Source: Bacillota bacterium (GTDB lineage Bacteria; Bacillota; Clostridia; Christensenellales; SZUA-584). Taken from it: a stretch of 28,972 bases of DNA. Under the pieces are notes generated by a model. The model was not told the DNA's origin and made no database searches. It saw nothing but the letters and a program-made list of their open reading frames with translations. How positions within the stretch are numbered: position 1 is the first letter of the stretch; every line of letters starts with the position of its first letter. A program made the position numbers and the translations under genes. Shown here one piece after another: positions 1 through 8,800 of this stretch. The stretch is taken from contig JAEYKW010000051.1 of assembly GCA_023408075.1 (NCBI GenBank), forward strand, positions 1-28,972. Reading direction: 5' to 3'.

Positions 1-84
1 TGCGCTCATACGTCCTTCCATCAAAAAACAATAACTTTGAATGATAGTATAAACCCTCTTAAGCTGTTCTGCAAAGCGATTCAT
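1..84 (-). CDS. Unidentified protein, N-terminal 28 codons only (cut by window edge)
   Basis: An open reading frame runs off the left edge on the minus strand. It starts at an ATG at 84-82, preceded by a strong GGAGGG ribosome binding site at 94-99 with a 9-nt spacer. The visible peptide begins MNRFAEQLKRVYTIIQSY and has no signal peptide or motif I can recognise. It is the next gene downstream of the xylanase on the same strand, 173 bp after the xylanase stop, so it may be co-transcribed. The good RBS and uninterrupted frame make it a likely real gene; its function cannot be judged from 28 residues. Confidence 0.6.
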   Translation of the reverse strand, partial: MNRFAEQLKRVYTIIQSYCFLMEGRMSA

Positions 85-119
85 TGAATGATACCCTCCA
101 AAAAAAGTAGTCATTCAAT
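83..119 (-). repeat. Inverted repeat enclosing the RBS of the left-edge gene
   Basis: ATTGAATGA at 83-91 and TCATTCAAT at 111-119 are perfect 9-bp inverted arms. The 19-nt loop holds the GGAGGG ribosome binding site, and one arm abuts the start codon. A related direct copy, TTGAATGATA, lies at 37-46 inside the gene. It could be an RNA hairpin affecting translation or a protein-binding dyad. The arms are AT-rich and the role is inferred only. Confidence 0.35.
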
Positions 120-257
120 TTTTGGCGGCTTTTGTATTTGTCAAGAGATCGTATGTTCTGTGTTCATTCCACTCCTTTACATTTTAACTTTATGACATTG
201 CTCCTCAGAGGGGGCCATGGCAAGAGATTCTTTCACACTCTGCTTAAATCAGCAGAC

Positions 258-2009
258 TTACTTTACCAGCTCCAGCAGGCCCCATTTTTCGGGGCTCATG
301 TACGAGTTGTTGGTCGGGTCGTTGAACTTCGTCATGCTCTGGCGCACGCCCGTCCCGTCGCTGTCGTTAATCTGTGCGTCAAAGCCCATAATCATGCCGT
401 CCTCGGGCTTCACCACAAGCGGCATCGCAAGCTCCACGAGATAGCCGCCGTCAATCAGCTTCGCGGCTGATTCAAAACCCTCGGCTTTGGGCACGCCGCC
501 GAACGACTCGTCTCCGACATAGCTCACGCGGTACTGTCCGTCGTTCGCGTCGTAATTCGCGCCCTTTTCGTTGCTCTGATCGAGAAATACCTCTATCGAA
601 TCCTGCTCGTGCACGGCTGTTGCCTGGTTGTTGAGCAATTCGTCCTGAACCTCAAGCAGCACATAAACAAATTTCTCATCCCAAAGAATCCGGGCCTCAC
701 CCTTGGCACCTTCCCACGCCATGATCGGAATGTTGACCTTGGCGGCAGGGCAGTCCGCCCAGATGTCGTCAATCTCGCCGTCGATTTTCGGCGTGCCGTA
801 TTTGGCCGTGGCCATGTTGGCCGGGGCGTCCTGCGCAACGGGGTGTAATTCCAAGAATTTAGCCGGATCGAGCACGGCATACGCCGCCTGCTTGGGTGAG
901 AAATCCGCATTGAACAGGCACGGGAAACGGTCGCTGCGCCAGCTCTTGTTATCCACATAGCCCCAGAACGTCACGCGCTCAATGAGGTCCTTATAGTCTC
1001 TGAACAGGCTGAACAGCTGCGCGTAAACAACGCCCTGCTGTATTTCCTGCTCCTCCGTGAGGCCCTTGGCGTCCGCATTGTTGACTGAGACGTCAAGCTC
1101 CGTGATGCTGACCTCCACACCGAGCTGCGAAAACAGATCGAGCGTCGCCTGCACGGATGTGGCCGAGGTGTCCGTGGTGTAGTGCCCCTGCATACCGATG
1201 CCGTCAATCGGCACACCCTGTTCTTTTAGGTCTTTCACCATCGCGTAAACAACGTCGGCCTTGCTCTTGACGTTGAGGTTATAATCGTTGTAGTAGAGCT
1301 TCGCGTCCGGGTCGGCCTCTTTTGCAAACTCAAACGCGAGCTTGATATAATCGGGGCCGATTGAATTGTACCACTGCGACTTGCGCAGGCATTTTGTCCA
1401 GTCGCCGCCCTCGGGCAGCGTCATGTCATCGGCAATGGCCTCGTTGACCACGTCCCACGAGAGAATCTGCCCTTTGTATTTTCCGGCGACGCCGTTGATA
1501 TGGCTGCGCAGCTGCTCAATGGCCTCTTCGCGCTCGCCCGTGCCGAGCCATTTGCCCGACTGCTGATGCCACGCCAATGTATGCCCGACGACCTGCAAAT
1601 TGTTTTCTTTGGCGAACTGCAACATCGCGTCGGCGTCTTTGTAATTGAATTTGCCCTCGGTGGGCTGCATGTTTTCCGGCTTCATGAGGTTTTCGGGCGT
1701 GATCACATTGAAGTGCTTGAGCGTCAGCTCGTTGTCCGCACCGCCGAGGCTCGCTTCCGTGTAGATTGTGCCGAGCAGGAAGTCGTCTTTATACGCGTCG
1801 CACAGTGAGAAATCGGCAGGCCAGCCGTCGGGGTTTTCAGTGGGCTGCGGCGTGGGTTCTGCCGTCGGCTCGGGCGTGGCCTCAGGCGCCGGTGCTTCGG
1901 AGGCGCTCGGTTCGGGCACGGAAGCGGCACATGCCGTCAGGAAAGAGGCAAGAACGAGGCACACAGCCAGCAAAAAAGCCAACTGCCGTTTGGGGAGGTT
2001 ATTCACCAT
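258..2009 (-). CDS. Endo-1,4-beta-xylanase, GH10 lipoprotein with C-terminal CBM9-like domain
   Basis: Secreted, membrane-anchored xylanase predicted to cleave beta-1,4-xylan backbones outside the cell. The 583-residue product starts with a lipoprotein signal peptide: KR at 7-8, a hydrophobic stretch, and lipobox LTAC at 24-27. A Pro/Glu/Ala/Thr-rich linker follows (about 28-62), then a GH10 barrel (about 63-387). The barrel carries the acid/base Glu190 in WDVVNEAI and the nucleophile Glu304 in VSITELDVS. From about 395 to the end lies a CBM9-type fold (DGEIDDIWADC, DSIEVFLDQ, EKWGLLELV). I chose the ATG at 2009 because AAAGGAAG lies just upstream and the lipoprotein signal then begins correctly. 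The frame stays open 33 codons further, but that stretch is made of operator-like repeats. Two tandem LacI-type dyads upstream suggest sugar-responsive repression. Confidence 0.93.
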   Translation of the reverse strand: MVNNLPKRQLAFLLAVCLVLASFLTACAASVPEPSASEAPAPEATPEPTAEPTPQPTENPDGWPADFSLCDAYKDDFLLGTIYTEASLGGADNELTLKHFNVITPENLMKPENMQPTEGKFNYKDADAMLQFAKENNLQVVGHTLAWHQQSGKWLGTGEREEAIEQLRSHINGVAGKYKGQILSWDVVNEAIADDMTLPEGGDWTKCLRKSQWYNSIGPDYIKLAFEFAKEADPDAKLYYNDYNLNVKSKADVVYAMVKDLKEQGVPIDGIGMQGHYTTDTSATSVQATLDLFSQLGVEVSITELDVSVNNADAKGLTEEQEIQQGVVYAQLFSLFRDYKDLIERVTFWGYVDNKSWRSDRFPCLFNADFSPKQAAYAVLDPAKFLELHPVAQDAPANMATAKYGTPKIDGEIDDIWADCPAAKVNIPIMAWEGAKGEARILWDEKFVYVLLEVQDELLNNQATAVHEQDSIEVFLDQSNEKGANYDANDGQYRVSYVGDESFGGVPKAEGFESAAKLIDGGYLVELAMPLVVKPEDGMIMGFDAQINDSDGTGVRQSMTKFNDPTNNSYMSPEKWGLLELVK

Positions 2010-2034
2010 ATCATATCTTCCTTTCTCTTTTACA

Positions 2035-2083
2035 TTAACCGGTTTCGATTTTCCGTTAAAGAAACTTAACCGGTTTCGATTTT
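2035..2083 (-). promoter_or_regulatory. Tandem LacI-family-type operators upstream of the xylanase
   Basis: The 18-mer TTAACCGGTTTCGATTTT occurs twice, at 2035-2052 and 2066-2083. The two copies are exactly 31 bp apart, about three helical turns, so they face the same side of the DNA. Each contains the palindrome AACCGGTT, which resembles LacI/GalR-family operators with a central CG step. They sit 26 bp upstream of the xylanase start, where a repressor would block transcription. The identity of the regulator is inferred; no regulator gene is in the window. Confidence 0.6.
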
Positions 2084-2243
2084 TGGATAGAGATAACCTA
2101 ATCTTCATTCAGTAAAAAAACAATATGCAGAATAATAATGCGATAATTGAAATTTATCACAAAACAGGAAGAACGTCAATCAACGGGTAGGGAGTATTTT
2201 TCTGAGCAGCTTGTGGCAATTAACCAAATACACATACAGCAGA

Positions 2244-2282
2244 TGTATAATGGTATACAAAACTTTATTATCAGCGTATAAT
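2244..2282 (+). promoter_or_regulatory. Promoter with overlapping palindrome for the RelB-zeta operon
   Basis: A -10 box TATAAT at 2277-2282 is spaced 17 bp from a -35-like TATACA at 2254-2259. A dyad with arms TGTATA and TATACA (2244-2259, spacer ATGG) covers the -35 box. That is the position expected for autorepression by the antitoxin, whose gene starts at 2320 after a CGGAGGAA ribosome binding site. The promoter reading is from sequence; autorepression is inferred from how RelB-type antitoxins behave. Confidence 0.5.
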
Positions 2283-2319
2283 AATAATAGTAGAAACATT
2301 TGTATCGGAGGAACATGCT

Positions 2320-2667
2320 ATGAAAACAGTATCTGATGTTCAGGTCACAGTGCGCGTAGATCAGAACTTAAAAAAAGACGCAGAGGATTTGTTCGGAAAG
2401 TTGGGGATGAATATGACCACAGCCATCAATGTATTTCTTCGTAAAGCCGTTAGTGAATCTGCAATACCGTTCGATATCAGTCTAAATAACAACTCGTTTT
2501 ATGCTGGTTATACGGCAAGCGATATAGAAGATGTTTTTCAAAGAGCGGTGAAAGACGAAATTAGAAACAAGCAAAAAAGAGGGAATCCTGTTGTTGAGTA
2601 TGATAGCGATTTAGGAAAAGTCTATTTGTTATATCCCAATGGAAAAAAGGAGTATATGAATGGATGA
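2320..2667 (+). CDS. RelB/DinJ-type antitoxin (ribbon-helix-helix)
   Basis: This 115-residue protein has an N-terminal half typical of RelB/DinJ antitoxins. VQVTVRVDQNLKKDAEDLF is the likely beta strand and first helix, followed by LGMNMTTAINVFLRKAVSESAIPF. This forms a ribbon-helix-helix DNA-binding dimer. The C-terminal part (about 60-115) is charged and would be the toxin-binding segment. It starts after GGAGGAA, and its last 8 nt overlap the next gene, which carries a zeta-toxin-like kinase. Such overlap implies translational coupling and fixed stoichiometry. Base composition is clearly AT-richer than the flanking metabolic genes, suggesting horizontal acquisition. The family call is strong; the pairing with a kinase rather than a RelE/YafQ nuclease is unusual. 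Confidence 0.85.
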   Translation: MKTVSDVQVTVRVDQNLKKDAEDLFGKLGMNMTTAINVFLRKAVSESAIPFDISLNNNSFYAGYTASDIEDVFQRAVKDEIRNKQKRGNPVVEYDSDLGKVYLLYPNGKKEYMNG

Positions 2668-3229
2668 CGAGTACCAAAAGCCAATCGTTCTTGCTTTTGC
2701 GGGACCGAATGGTTCAGGCAAAACTACAGTTACAAGACGATTAGGACTTGTAGGTGCCTATGTGAACGCTGATGACATTAAGGCGAAATTTGGTCTTTCA
2801 GATCTTGAGGCAGCACAGGAAGCTGAAGAATTGCGCAATCATCTTGTTAACAATGGCGAGAGCTTTTCCTTCGAAACAGTATTGTCAACTGATCGAAATC
2901 TTTTACTGCTGCAAAAAGCGAAGGCTCTTGGTTATATTGTAAAATGCGTCTACGTCTTAACCTGCAATCCCGATATTAACGTATACCGGGTAAAGGTTCG
3001 TTTTCAATCGGGCGAAGGGCATGACGTTGAGGAGGGAAAAGTAAGAGAGCGCTACCGGAAAGCACTTGACCTCCTGCCCCGTGTTATCGATGTATGCGAT
3101 GACATTATTATTTTTGACAACAGCGGACATACTCCGCATATAATAATCCACAAAGACACTCAAGGGCTAATGGTTTCACCAAATGAGTATTGGACGGCGA
3201 CCGACATCAAAACCATTTGTGGTTTATAG
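2660..3229 (+). CDS. Zeta-toxin-like P-loop kinase
   Basis: This 189-residue protein opens with a Walker A loop, AFAGPNGSGKTT (residues 12-23, Lys21). It continues with NADDI, the family hallmark SFETVLS (about 73-79), and a basic segment VRFQSGEGHDVEEGKVRERYRKAL with the arginines used for ATP binding. These features match the zeta toxin/COG4185 'predicted kinase' group. True zeta toxins phosphorylate UDP-N-acetylglucosamine and are held in check by a cognate antitoxin. The partner here is the RelB-like protein encoded immediately upstream (8-nt overlap), not an epsilon protein. The substrate is not known and could be a nucleotide sugar or another small molecule. The gene shares the low GC content of its partner. 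Confidence 0.82.
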   Translation: MDDEYQKPIVLAFAGPNGSGKTTVTRRLGLVGAYVNADDIKAKFGLSDLEAAQEAEELRNHLVNNGESFSFETVLSTDRNLLLLQKAKALGYIVKCVYVLTCNPDINVYRVKVRFQSGEGHDVEEGKVRERYRKALDLLPRVIDVCDDIIIFDNSGHTPHIIIHKDTQGLMVSPNEYWTATDIKTICGL

Positions 3230-3558
3230 AATCAAATGTCAATAAGGTGCTAAAAAGAGGCCCCTCAGGCTGTCAATAAAGCCTATAAAGCCTCTCTCAG
3301 ATGACTAATCCCGAAGGAATAGGCCGGAAGGTGACACGAAGCGCCCGAGAGAGTGACCGGTTTTAAGCCATTTTCTCTTCCCCAGTCACCAGTCGGTGAC
3401 AGCGCCCGATCCCATCCGATGGAAGTCGTCAAAGAGGGCCACTCCAAGCGGTTTTTCGACGCCCTTAAGGACTATAATAAAGCCCGTGTTATGTATATCA
3501 CGTTTTTGGACCTGCTCAGGTATTCTCACGGAGGCCGATTCAACTGCTGAAAATTCTG
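3230..3558. repeat. Gene-free region with palindromic intergenic repeat
   Basis: No credible gene is visible in this 329-bp gap between the zeta toxin and the convergent pyrE. It holds a hairpin GTCACC-AGTC-GGTGAC (3385-3400) preceded by CTTCCCC and followed by AGC. This matches the hairpin at 10281-10296 (GTCACC-TCTC-GGTGAC) and resembles the GTCGCC/GGCGAC hairpins at 10211-10226 and 10530-10545, so it belongs to a dispersed family. The stretch 3421-3475 also resembles 205-245 (both read like GHxKRFF in one frame), hinting at a further repeat. No clear intrinsic terminator with a T-run is seen for either flanking operon. Confidence 0.6.
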
Positions 3559-4128
3559 CTATTTTATGTTGCGGCTGCCGGGCTTCACAGCAGGCAGCCC
3601 CTGTTTGCAAAGCGGGCAATCCTCCGGCGGATACGACACAACCTCCATCGCGAGCACGGCTTCAAACGGCACGCCGAAATCCACGGCACCGTTGCTGCGG
3701 TCCACAATGCTGCCGACGCCCACCACGTTGCCGCCGAGGCCGTTAATGAGCGTGATCACCTCTTTAACCGAGCCGCCCGTCGTCACGACATCCTCCACCA
3801 CGAGCACGCGCGCTCCCTCGGGGATGGTAAAGCCGCGGCGCAACGCCATCGCGCCGTTCTCGCGCTCCGCGAACACATTGGGCACACCCAGCTGGCGCGA
3901 CACCTCATACGCGAGTATGATGCCGCCGATGGCCGGACCCGCCACCAGATCGATCCCTGTAAACTTGCCAGCCAGCGCTTTGGAAAACTTCTCGGAAATT
4001 TCGGCGTTTTGAAACAGCTTCGCGCACTGCATATACTTATCCGAATGGCGGCCCGATGTGAGCAGGAAATGCCCTTCGAGCATCACGCCCGTTTCCCGGA
4101 AAATATCGAATATCTGTTCTTTGTTCAT
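3559..4128 (-). CDS. pyrE: Orotate phosphoribosyltransferase
   Basis: Transfers ribose-5-phosphate from PRPP to orotate to give OMP, the fifth step of UMP synthesis, in the cytoplasm. The 189-residue protein shows FLLTSGRHSDKYMQC (21-35), LVAGPAIGGI (61-70) and the PRPP-binding signature VLVVEDVVTTGGS (108-120). The C-terminal tail contains CPLC, a pair of cysteines I believe is common in clostridial PyrE. The ATG at 4128 follows GGAGG and lies 1 bp after the pyrD stop, so the two are co-transcribed. It is the last gene of the pyrimidine operon. Confidence 0.96.
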   Translation of the reverse strand: MNKEQIFDIFRETGVMLEGHFLLTSGRHSDKYMQCAKLFQNAEISEKFSKALAGKFTGIDLVAGPAIGGIILAYEVSRQLGVPNVFAERENGAMALRRGFTIPEGARVLVVEDVVTTGGSVKEVITLINGLGGNVVGVGSIVDRSNGAVDFGVPFEAVLAMEVVSYPPEDCPLCKQGLPAVKPGSRNIK

Positions 4129-4129
4129 A

Positions 4130-5038
4130 TTAAACCTCCAGCGCGCCTGTCAGCGCGGAAATATCGTTTATATTCAGCTCTTCGGCGACCGCCTGCAATT
4201 CCTCTATGACGCGGACCGGCGCGTGCGGGTCCAGCAAATTGGCTGTGCCCGTCATCACGGCAGTCGCGCCGCAGAGCATGAACTCCGCCGCGTCCTCGCC
4301 CGTCATGATGCCGCCCATGCCGATCACCGGAATGCCTACCGCTTTAGACACGTCATATACCATCTTTAATGCCACGGGCTTGATGCACGGGCCCGAGAGG
4401 CCGCCTGTCACGTTGGCGAGTATCGGGCGTTTGCGCCGCACATCCACCGCCATCGCCGGTATCGTGTTGATCAGCGAAAGCGCGTCCGCGCCTGCATCCT
4501 GCACCGCTTTGGCGATGCGCACCACGTTGCCCGCCGCAGGCGTTAATTTCACGATCAGCGGCTTTCTGGCCGCCGCTTTGCATGCGCTCACACAATCCGC
4601 CGCCAGCTTCGGGTCTGTACCGAAGCTCACACCGCCCTCCTTCACATTCGGGCACGATATGTTGAGCTCATAAAAATCGATCTTCGTGTCATTAAGCCGC
4701 TCGATCACATACACATAGTCGTCTACCGTGCTGCCCGCCACATTGGCAAACAGCGCCGTACCCAGCTGCTCCGCCTTACCAAGCTCATTCTCCAAAAACG
4801 CGTCCACACCGGGATTCTGCAGCCCCACGCTGTTAAGAATACCCGAGGGCGTTTCCGCGATGCGCGGCGGCGCGTTGCCGATGCGTTTCTCTTTCGTCAG
4901 CGATTTGAGCGCGATGCCGCCGAGGCGCGACACATCGATAAACCAGCCATGCTGCGTACCGAACGCAAACGTGCCCGACGCCGCAATCACGGGGTTCTTG
5001 AGCGTTTTACCGCAAAGCTCTATCTGCATATTCGTCAT
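4130..5038 (-). CDS. pyrD: Dihydroorotate dehydrogenase B, catalytic subunit (class 1B)
   Basis: Oxidises dihydroorotate to orotate with FMN, passing electrons to PyrK and on to NAD+. The 302-residue protein shows the class 1 N-terminus LCGKTLKNPVIAASGTFAFG, and ELNISCPNVKEGG with catalytic Cys129; this Cys is the class 1 base, where class 2 enzymes use Ser. The phosphate-binding loops GGLSGPCIKP and GMGGIMTGEDA follow. The start codon overlaps the pyrK stop (ATGA), which fits obligate PyrD-PyrK heterotetramer assembly. The NAD-linked class 1B form is normal for anaerobic Firmicutes. Confidence 0.96.
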   Translation of the reverse strand: MTNMQIELCGKTLKNPVIAASGTFAFGTQHGWFIDVSRLGGIALKSLTKEKRIGNAPPRIAETPSGILNSVGLQNPGVDAFLENELGKAEQLGTALFANVAGSTVDDYVYVIERLNDTKIDFYELNISCPNVKEGGVSFGTDPKLAADCVSACKAAARKPLIVKLTPAAGNVVRIAKAVQDAGADALSLINTIPAMAVDVRRKRPILANVTGGLSGPCIKPVALKMVYDVSKAVGIPVIGMGGIMTGEDAAEFMLCGATAVMTGTANLLDPHAPVRVIEELQAVAEELNINDISALTGALEV

Positions 5039-5814
5039 AGCGCCACCTCATAGAGGTCGAACACGGGGCCTTCCACGCAGACCTTTTTATAATCGAGGCC
5101 GTCGTCCGTATGCACCCCGCAGACGCACGTGGCGCACGCGCCGAAGCCGCAGCACATGCGCTGCTCCATGGAAACCTGCGCGGCCACGCCGAGCGGCTCC
5201 AGCAGCCCCTTTAAAGCGCGCAGCATGGGCGGCGGACCGCAGGAGAGCACCACATCGGGCACAAGCTCCTTGAGGCGCTGCTCAATCGGCACGGTCACAA
5301 GCCCGTGCAGGCCGATCGTGCCGTCGTCCGACGCGATATTGACCACATCGCATGCCCCGAAGTCGTTCTCACAGTAGGCATAGTCTTTGCCGCGGTATCC
5401 GAGAAACGCCTCGTAATGCCTGTCCGGCCACTTTTGTATCACGGTTAAGAGCGGGGCGATGCCCACGCCGCCGCCGACCAGAAACACCGTCTTATCCGAC
5501 GCTTTGAGGTTAAAACCGCGCCCGACGGGAATCACCGTTTCCACCTCGGTTCCTTCACACGCGTCAGCGAGCGCCGTTGTCCCCTTGCCTTTAATCTGAT
5601 ACACGAGCACCACCGTGTGATTCTGCGCGTCCGATACGTTGATGCTGATCGGACGGCCGAGCAGCAGCTCGGGATGGTCCGGCACCTTCACGTGCGCAAA
5701 CTGTCCCGGCACAAAGTGAACAAGGTCGGCGTCCTGGCAGTAAAGCTCCATGCGGTAAATGCCGCTTGCTATTTTTTCGTTGCTTTTGATCGTTGCTGTC
5801 ACGTATTTGAGCAT
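5035..5814 (-). CDS. pyrK: Dihydroorotate dehydrogenase B, electron-transfer subunit
   Basis: Iron-sulfur flavoprotein that carries electrons from PyrD FMN to NAD+. The 259-residue protein has the FAD-binding motif RPISI (54-58), the NAD-binding GGGVGIAPL (114-122) and SCGPPPM (191-197). A C-terminal [2Fe-2S] site is formed by the cysteines of CCGFGACATC (likely Cys222, Cys227, Cys230) plus Cys246 in KVCVEGP. It overlaps carB upstream by 16 bp and pyrD downstream by 4 bp, so these genes are translated from one message. Length and motifs are as expected for the family. Confidence 0.95.
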   Translation of the reverse strand: MLKYVTATIKSNEKIASGIYRMELYCQDADLVHFVPGQFAHVKVPDHPELLLGRPISINVSDAQNHTVVLVYQIKGKGTTALADACEGTEVETVIPVGRGFNLKASDKTVFLVGGGVGIAPLLTVIQKWPDRHYEAFLGYRGKDYAYCENDFGACDVVNIASDDGTIGLHGLVTVPIEQRLKELVPDVVLSCGPPPMLRALKGLLEPLGVAAQVSMEQRMCCGFGACATCVCGVHTDDGLDYKKVCVEGPVFDLYEVAL

Positions 5815-8800
5815 GTCGGCTCCTGTATATCTGATAAGCTTAATGGATTCAGGTCCGCATCCGTCTGCCCCGATTTCATGCTCTGCAGCAGCACGCGCGC
5901 GGTATCAAGCGACGTGAGACACGGAATCCGGTGCTCCACCGCCATGCGGCGGATCTTAAAGCCGTCGCGGTCGGCGCGTCTTCCCTTTGTCGGCGTGTTG
6001 AGTATGAGCTTTAACCGCCCGCTCTCAAACAGGCTGCCGATGCTGTTCGGGTCTTTGGAGAGCTTGGATACCGAGCTTGCCGCGACGAAGTTGAAGTTTA
6101 ATACATTGGCTGTGCCGCGCGTCGCGTAGATGTCGTACCCCAGGTAATCGAGCACCGCCGCAATCGGGATCAGCTCCTGCTTGTCGTTGTCCGCCACGGT
6201 CAGCAATGCCGCGCCCTTCTCCTTGGGCAGCGCCATACCCGACGCGATGAGCCCTTTCAGCAGCGCCTCGGAATAATCCTCCGAGATGCCGAGCACCTCG
6301 CCCGTCGATTTCATCTCGGGGCCGAGCCCGACTTCCACGAGCGGCAGCTTTTCAAACGAGAACACGGGCACCTTCACCGCCGTGATGCGGCGCTTCGGGA
6401 ACAGCCCTGTGCCGTAGCCCATTTTGCTGAGCGACTCTCCAAGCGAGCAGCGCACCGCCAGCTCAATCATCGGCACGCCTGTGACCTTGCTGATATACGG
6501 CACGGTGCGCGAAGAGCGCGGGTTGACCTCAATCACGTAGATCTCGCCGCCCGATATCACATACTGTATATTCACTATGCCCCTGACGTCAAGAGCGAGT
6601 GCGAGCCGCCGTGTGATGTCGATCAGCTCGTCCTGCTGTTTTTCCGATATCCGGCGCGCCGGATAGACGGAGATCGAATCGCCCGAGTGCACACCCGCAC
6701 GCTCAATATGCTCCATGATGCCGGGGATCAGCACGTCCTTGCCGTCGCTGATCGCGTCCACCTCGAGCTCAAGGCCGAGCATGTATTTATCGACAAGCAC
6801 GGGATGCTCCTGTTCGTGGCGGGAGATGATGCGCATGTATTCGCGGATGTCCTCGTCGCTGTACGCGATCTCCATGCCCTGCCCGCCAAGCACATACGAC
6901 GGGCGCACGAGCACCGGATACCCAAGCGACGCGGCGGCCTCCACGGCCTGCGCCTCCGTAAACACGGTACGCGCCTTGGGCCTGCGGATATTTAGCGATT
7001 CGAGCAGCGCTTCAAATTCCTTGCGATCTTCGGCACGGTCGATGCTGCTGAGCGAAGTGCCGATGATTTTGTAGCCCATGTCCTGCACAGCCTTCGCGAG
7101 CTTGATTGCCGTCTGCCCGCCGAACTGCACAATCACGCCTTCGGGCTGCTCCTGCTCCAGCACATTCGTCACGTCCTCGGGCGTCAGCGGCTCGAAATAA
7201 AGACGGTCGGATGTATCAAAATCGGTCGAGACCGTTTCGGGGTTGTTGTTGATGATGACGGTATCGTACCCCGCCTTTTTGAGCGCCCATATGCAGTGCA
7301 CACTGCAATAATCGAACTCGATGCCCTGCCCGATGCGTATCGGCCCCGAACCAAGCACCACCACCGTTTTGTTCTTCGGCGTGTGCGCTTCGTTTTCCTC
7401 GTCGTATGTCGAGTAATAATACGGGCTCACCGCGTCGAACTCTGCGCCGCACGTATCCACAATTTTGAACGTCGGCCGGATGCCGAGCGACAGGCGCAGC
7501 TTTTTTATATCGGATTCGGCGTTTTCCGTCATCCGGGCGATCGCGCTGTCCGCAAAGCCCATCCTCTTGGCCTTCTTGAGTATTTCAAAGCTCAGCACTT
7601 CGCTTTTCTCTTTGGCAAAAGCCGCTTCAAGCTCGATGATGTTCTGGAGCTTGGTTAAATACCAAAGGTCGATTTTGGTGAGCTCATTGATGCGCAGGGC
7701 GGTTATGCCACGCCGCAGCGCCGTGGCGATGAGGAATATGCGCTCGTCATCCTGCTGCAAAATGCGCGTGATCAATGCGTCATCGTCAAGTTCCCTCGCG
7801 AACGGGAATTCGAGAGAGTCAAGCTTGAGTTCAAGCGAGCGGACGGCTTTCAAAAAAGCACTCTGAAAGTTCGCGCCGATCGCCATCACCTCGCCCGTCG
7901 CCTTCATGCGCGTGCCGAGCTGCTTGTCGGCGGTGGTGAATTTGTCAAACGGCCAGCGCGGGAACTTGACGACCACGTAGTCAAGCGTCGGCTCAAAGCA
8001 CGCAAATGTTTTGCCCGTTACGCCGTTTTTCAGCTCGTCGAGCCCGTACCCGACCGCAATCTTCGCGGCGATCTTGGCGATCGGGTAACCCGTCGCCTTG
8101 GACGCGAGCGCCGAGGAACGGCTCACGCGCGGATTCACCTCGATCACGTAATACGTCATGCTGTCGGCATCAAGCGCGTACTGCACGTTGCAGCCGCCCT
8201 GTATCTTTAATGCGTTGATGATCTTCAAGGACGCACTGCGCAGCATCTGGTATTCGGCGTCGCGCAGCGTTTGTGACGGCGCGACCACGATGCTGTCGCC
8301 CGTGTGGATGCCGACGGGATCGATATTTTCCATGTTGCAGACGGTGATGCAGTTGCCCTTGGCATCGCGGATCACCTCATATTCGATTTCTTTAAAGCCC
8401 GCCACGCTTTTTTCTATGAGCACCTCACCGACGCGGCTCGCCGATATGCCGCTTTTGCATATCTCCACCAGTTCGCTTTCACTGTATGCGATGCCGCCGC
8501 CCGTGCCGCCGAGCGTATACGCGGGCCGCACGATGAGCGGATACCCATGCACCGCGGCGAACGCGAGCGCCTGCTCCGGCGTTTTTGCGATAATGCTTTC
8601 GATGATCGGCTCGCCGATCTCATTCATCAGCGTTTTGAACGCCTCGCGGTCCTCCGCTTTTTTGATCGAATCGGCGTTGGTACCGAGCATCTTCACGCCC
8701 AGCTCATTAAGTATGCCGCTCTCAAACAGCTCCATCGCGAGATTGAGCCCCGTCTGGCCGCCCAAGGTCGCGAGCATAGAGTCGGGACGCTCTTTTTTGA

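Noticed and set aside
2010..2108. 33-residue N-terminal extension of the xylanase
   Set aside because: It would place a basic peptide before a standard lipoprotein signal, and its DNA consists of the tandem operator repeats. The ATG at 2009 has a good ribosome binding site.
3353..3619. Short open frames between the zeta toxin and pyrE on both strands
   Set aside because: They cover palindromic repeats and the 3' end of pyrE, lack ribosome binding sites and show no family features.
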